From: DASSTY01 sp035760645
Lineage (GTDB): Bacteria > Gemmatimonadota > Gemmatimonadetes > Gemmatimonadales > GWC2-71-9
Assembly (NCBI GenBank): GCA_035760645.1
Contig: DASTSO010000154.1
Location: 1 to 16,518 of the forward strand
DNA: 16,518 nucleotides
Reading direction: 5' to 3'
This document shows, one piece after another, positions 14,049 to 16,518 of the stretch. A program made the position numbers and the translations under genes. Below the pieces are notes generated by a model. The model saw only the letters and a program-made list of their open reading frames with translations, ran no database searches and had not been told where the DNA came from. Position 1 is the stretch's first letter, and every line of letters starts with the position of its first letter.

Positions 14049-15272
14049 GTGATCGCTTCCCTGCGTCACCAGCCGCCGGTCCATTCGCCGCTCACCCCCG
14101 GCGCGCTCGCCGCCGGCGTCCGCACGATGCTCGGCGGTCCCGCTGCGGCCGGGACCGCCGCCGCGCGCCTCGAGCGCTGGCTCGCGACCGAGTTCGGCGC
14201 GCGCGAGGTGCTCCTCACGGACAGCGGCACCTCGGCCCTCACCCTCGCGCTGCGCGCCGCCGCCCGGCTCGGCGCGACCCCCGTCGCGCTCCCCGCCTAC
14301 TGCTGCTACGACATCGCCACCGCGGCAGCGGGCGCCGACGTGCCGGTGCTGCTCTACGACGTCGATCCCGCCACGCTCGGCCCCGACGAGGCTTCGCTCT
14401 GCCGGGCGCTCGAGCAGGGGGCGCGCACCGTGGTCGTCGCCCACCTGTACGGGGTGCCGGTCGATATCGAGCGCGTGCGCCGGCTTGCCGCGGGGGCCGG
14501 TGCGCTCCTGGTCGAGGACGCGGCTCAGGGCACCGGGATCCGCTTCGGCGACCGGCCGGCGGGCGCGCTCGGCTCCCTGGGCGTGCTGAGCTTCGGGCGG
14601 GGGAAGGGGATGACGGGTGGAGGCGGGGGGGCGCTGCTCGCCAACGACGAGCGGGGGCTCCGGGCGCTCGCCACCGTGCGGGCCGAGCGCACGCCGGCCG
14701 CCGGTCGCGGCCTGCGGCCGCTCGCGGCGAGCGTCGCGCAGTGGATCCTCGCCCGCCCCGCGCTCTACGGCCTGCCCGCGGCGCTCCCGTTCCTGGGCCT
14801 CGGCGAGACCCACTACCGGGAGCCGGCGGCCCCCGGCGCCCCGCCGGCCTTCATCCTCGGCACGCTGGAGCGGACCCGGGCGCTTGCCGCGGAGGAGGCG
14901 GCGGTGCGCCGGCGGCACGCGGCCCGGCTGCTCGACGTGCTGGCCGCGCTCCCGGCCGGCTCCCTGCGCCCGGTCGCGGGCGCCCCGGGGGCGGTGCCCG
15001 GCTGGCTCCGTCTCCCGGTGGTCGTCCTCGGCGATGCCTCCCAGGACGAGGGCCGGCTCGCGGCGGGGCGCCGGCTCGGCATCATGCCAGGCTATCCGCG
15101 CGCGCTCGCCGACCTGCCCGCGCTCCGTGTCCGCCTCGCCAACCCGGGGGAGGGGTTGGCGGGGGCCCGCTGCCTCACCGACCGGCTCCTCACCCTCCCC
15201 ACTCATGGCCGCCTCCGCGCGGGCGACCTCGACCGGCTGGAGACCTGGCTCCGGGAGGCGGTCTCGCCCTAG
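14049..15272 (+). CDS. DegT/DnrJ/EryC1/StrS-type PLP aminotransferase
   Basis: This 407-residue fold-type I PLP enzyme starts at GTG 14049, preceded by GGCGGAG. Motifs in order: TDSGTSALTLAL at 57-68 (cofactor phosphate binding), LPAYCCYDI at 81-89, AHLYGVPVDIERV at 131-143 and VEDAAQG at 155-161 (Asp binding the pyridinium). SFGRGKGMTGGGGGALL follows, with Lys186 as the Schiff-base lysine. The layout matches sugar aminotransferases of the DegT family, which make amino sugars from keto sugars using glutamate or glutamine. The usual SFH..K form is here SFGRGK. Some EPS-locus members of this group act on other substrates, so the amino-sugar assignment is likely but not certain. It is the last gene of the sigma-54 operon and is followed by a strong terminator. 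It is separated from the femAB-like gene by 43 bases. Confidence 0.88.
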   Translation: MIASLRHQPPVHSPLTPGALAAGVRTMLGGPAAAGTAAARLERWLATEFGAREVLLTDSGTSALTLALRAAARLGATPVALPAYCCYDIATAAAGADVPVLLYDVDPATLGPDEASLCRALEQGARTVVVAHLYGVPVDIERVRRLAAGAGALLVEDAAQGTGIRFGDRPAGALGSLGVLSFGRGKGMTGGGGGALLANDERGLRALATVRAERTPAAGRGLRPLAASVAQWILARPALYGLPAALPFLGLGETHYREPAAPGAPPAFILGTLERTRALAAEEAAVRRRHAARLLDVLAALPAGSLRPVAGAPGAVPGWLRLPVVVLGDASQDEGRLAAGRRLGIMPGYPRALADLPALRVRLANPGEGLAGARCLTDRLLTLPTHGRLRAGDLDRLETWLREAVSP

Positions 15273-15304
15273 GCGGCGGCGCTCCCAATTGCCGCTCGAC
15301 TCGC

Positions 15305-15345
15305 AAAACACGCCGGCCGCCCCCTGGGGGCGGCCGGCGTGTTTT
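15305..15345. terminator. Perfect palindromic terminator, likely bidirectional
   Basis: An 18-bp perfect stem (AAAACACGCCGGCCGCCC paired with its exact complement) encloses the 5-base loop CCTGG. Four A residues at the left and four T residues at the right give a U-tract on both strands. It begins 32 bases after the aminotransferase stop and closes the sigma-54 operon. The short U-tract makes it a moderately canonical rho-independent terminator; the long GC-rich stem makes strong folding certain. Confidence 0.88.
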
Positions 15346-15405
15346 CGGCCCTCGAGTGTCGCGTTCTGGGCGGACCCATCCGGAAGATGCAATTTATGGA
15401 GGATT

Positions 15406-15482
15406 GTAAGTAGCTATACCATAAAGGTATGTAGCTCGTATCCACATGAGTGTCAAAGATTTGTGTACAACAATCTACTTAC
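15406..15482. repeat. GTAWGTAG repeats in the AT-rich island
   Basis: GTAAGTAG at 15406-15413 and GTATGTAG at 15427-15434 are direct repeats 21 bases apart, two helical turns. Each is followed by C. A third copy lies inverted at 15475-15482 (CTACTTAC). Between the first two sits the small palindrome ATACC-ATAAA-GGTAT (15416-15430). The arrangement upstream of a sigma-54-like element suggests an activator binding region; the protein is unknown. Confidence 0.55.
15451..15463 (+). promoter_or_regulatory. IHF-like site
   Basis: TGTCAAAGATTTG matches the IHF consensus WATCAANNNNTTR with one mismatch (G for A at position 2). It lies between the GTAWGTAG direct repeats and the sigma-54-like element, where IHF bends DNA in many RpoN promoters. 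AT-rich DNA makes chance matches likely, so this is tentative. Confidence 0.35.
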
Positions 15483-15484
15483 CT

Positions 15485-15500
15485 TGGCCCGAGGTGTGCA
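15485..15500 (+). promoter_or_regulatory. Sigma-54-like (-24/-12) promoter upstream of the Ig-like lipoprotein
   Basis: TGGCCCGAGGTGTGCA fits TGGCACG-N4-TTGCA with two mismatches. The invariant GG (15486-15487) and GC (15498-15499) are exactly 12 bases apart. The predicted start is near 15511, about 80 bases before ATG 15590. It is weaker than the element at 9904 but has the same spacing and orientation and sits directly after the AT-rich island. Confidence 0.55.
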
Positions 15501-15589
15501 TAACCGCGCCCTGCCCCAAGGGTGGTGGCCGGGACCGGGACTGGTTGGGGAAAGACGGCAAGGAGTGAGCAACGAGGGAATCCCACCAC

Positions 15590-16518
15590 ATGACCTACAC
15601 CTTCAAGCTTTCGCGGCGCCTCGCGGCGTCCAGACTCGTGCCGGCCGCCGGTGTGCTTCTCCTGGCGGCCTGCGGTGCCGATGCCGGCACCGGCCTCGCC
15701 CCCGACCAGCCTGCCGACGTCGCGAATGCCACGGTTGTGGTGTCTCCCAAGCGCCTGACCGCCGAAGTCTACCAGCCGACCCGTTTCACCGCCTTCGGCC
15801 TCTCGTCCGACGGCGACAGCCTCGCTCTCAACGACATCGAATGGAGCGCCACGGGCGGCAGCGTCAGCCGTGACGGTCTCTTCAGCGCCTCCGATCCCGG
15901 CACCTACCAGCTCGTCGCCCTGCGCCGCTACGGCAAGGGGAAGAAGGCCGACACGTCGACCGTGGTGGTGATTCCTCCCACTCCCAGTCTCGCCTCGATC
16001 ACCGTCAGCCCCGATCCCGCGACGCTCGCGCCGGGGGCCAAGCTCGCCTTCGCGGCGTCCGGCACGCTGAGCGACGGCTCCGCCACCCCGGTGGCCGTGA
16101 CCTGGACGGCGACCGGCGGCAGCATCGACGCGGGCGGCCTCTACACCGCCGGCGCCACGACCGGGAGCTTCCTCGTCATCGCGCGCCAGTCGAGCGGCAC
16201 GATCGCCGACACGGCGCGGGTGACCATTCAGACGGAGGCCCCGGCGCCCGCCCCCGCGCCCACGCCGACCCTCCAGGCGGTGGTGCTCACCCCGGGGAGC
16301 CTGTCGCTCGCGAGCGGCGCCACGCAGCAGTTCAGCGCGGCGGGCAAGCTGAGCGACGGCTCGAGCGCGAGCGTGGCGGTCACCTACACCGCCACGGGCG
16401 GCACGATCACCAGCGGCGGGCTCTACACGGCGGGCACCACGGCCGGCACCTACCGCGTGATCGCCAGGGCCGAGAGCGGGCAGGCGGATACGGCCAGCGT
16501 GACGGTCGCGGCGCCGGC
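15590..16518 (+). CDS. Lipoprotein with tandem bacterial Ig-like domains (partial, runs off the window)
   Basis: The gene starts at ATG 15590 and stays open to the last base, giving 309 codons so far. Residues 1-28 form a lipoprotein signal: a basic start (KLSRR), a hydrophobic core and the lipobox LAAC with Cys28. At least three Ig-like (BIG2-type) domains follow, beginning near residues 46, 128 and 224. Each has a strand such as ITVSPDPATL, then SDG, then TATGGSI..GGLYTAG and a closing strand such as DTARVTI. An Ala/Pro linker (APAPAPAPTPT) joins domains 2 and 3. Domains 2 and 3 are close copies at the protein level. Proteins of this type are common at the surface of Gemmatimonadota, where they often precede a catalytic or beta-helix domain; the C terminus is not visible. 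A surface or EPS-binding role is inferred. GAGGGA lies ten bases upstream. Confidence 0.88.
   Translation, partial: MTYTFKLSRRLAASRLVPAAGVLLLAACGADAGTGLAPDQPADVANATVVVSPKRLTAEVYQPTRFTAFGLSSDGDSLALNDIEWSATGGSVSRDGLFSASDPGTYQLVALRRYGKGKKADTSTVVVIPPTPSLASITVSPDPATLAPGAKLAFAASGTLSDGSATPVAVTWTATGGSIDAGGLYTAGATTGSFLVIARQSSGTIADTARVTIQTEAPAPAPAPTPTLQAVVLTPGSLSLASGATQQFSAAGKLSDGSSASVAVTYTATGGTITSGGLYTAGTTAGTYRVIARAESGQADTASVTVAAP

Larger units (their letters stand above)
15273..15589. other. Intergenic region with terminator and AT-rich regulatory island (317 bases)
   Basis: No gene is seen here. The first third carries the terminator at 15305-15345. Bases 15389-15483 form an AT-rich island (35 G/C of 95 by hand count) in an otherwise about 74% GC window. 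The island contains the GTAWGTAG repeats and an IHF-like site. A sigma-54-like element follows at 15485-15500, then a purine-rich leader with GAGGGA at 15574-15579 as the likely ribosome site for the lipoprotein at 15590. Confidence 0.8.

Noticed and set aside
14625..14631. Seven-G run in the aminotransferase (a similar run at 6035-6041 in asnB) as possible frameshift or phase-variation sites
   Set aside because: Both genes read through in one frame with intact motifs on both sides. Such runs are expected at this GC content.
15928..16125. Short reverse frame inside the Ig-like lipoprotein
   Set aside because: It is a mirror of the repeated Thr/Val/Ser-rich Ig strands, with no independent signal for a gene.
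1..16518. tRNA, rRNA, CRISPR array, insertion sequence or attachment site
   Set aside because: I looked for regularly spaced repeats, transposase motifs, terminal inverted repeats and tRNA-like folds and saw none. No PEP-CTERM sorting signal was seen in any protein in the window either.

Overview
The window is very GC-rich (about 74% by eye) with dense, mostly forward-strand genes. It reads as an accessory exopolysaccharide (EPS) locus of the exosortase (XrtA/PEP-CTERM-associated) type. The deacetylase and the FemAB-like protein resemble the families that normally mark such loci, and an exosortase-type amidotransferase is also present. No exosortase or PEP-CTERM target is visible here. The GC content, gene style and the lipoprotein with repeated Ig-like domains at the right edge fit a Gemmatimonadota-like bacterium best. 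A deltaproteobacterium or acidobacterium cannot be excluded. The taxon is inference, since no rRNA or marker gene is present.

Region 1 (1-8574, forward) holds the end of a GT4 glycosyltransferase, an asparagine-synthetase-like protein lacking the glutaminase cysteine, a PHP-like metallohydrolase candidate, a GT4 glycosyltransferase, a complete AsnB-type amidotransferase, a GlpD-like FAD oxidoreductase and a left-handed beta-helix acyltransferase. From 402 onward every junction is a 1- or 4-base stop/start overlap (TGATG, ATGA, GTGA), so this looks like one translationally coupled operon.

Region 2 (8588-9604, reverse) is one YbhN/AglD-type multi-pass membrane protein. It converges on region 1 with only 13 bases between stop codons and diverges from region 3.

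Region 3 (9605-15345, forward) looks like a self-contained transcription unit. A near-consensus sigma-54 promoter (9904-9919) lies about 45 bases before the first gene. The genes are a polyprenyl-phosphate GT2, a GT2 paralogue that has lost its catalytic acidic motifs, an XrtA-type polysaccharide deacetylase, an XrtA-type FemAB protein and a DegT/DnrJ aminotransferase. A perfect 18-bp-stem terminator ends the unit.

Region 4 (15346-end) starts with a strikingly AT-rich island (about 37% GC over 15389-15483, hand count). It holds spaced GTAWGTAG repeats, an IHF-like site and a second sigma-54-like element. Downstream lies a lipoprotein with tandem Ig-like domains that runs off the window.

As a working model, the two GT4s and the GT2 build or load a polyprenyl-linked glycan. 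The amidotransferases, acyltransferase, aminotransferase, deacetylase and FemAB protein decorate it. The two sigma-54 elements suggest that EPS modification and a surface lipoprotein are co-regulated by an enhancer-binding protein. That fits the known link between XrtA systems and the PrsK/PrsR sigma-54 regulators.
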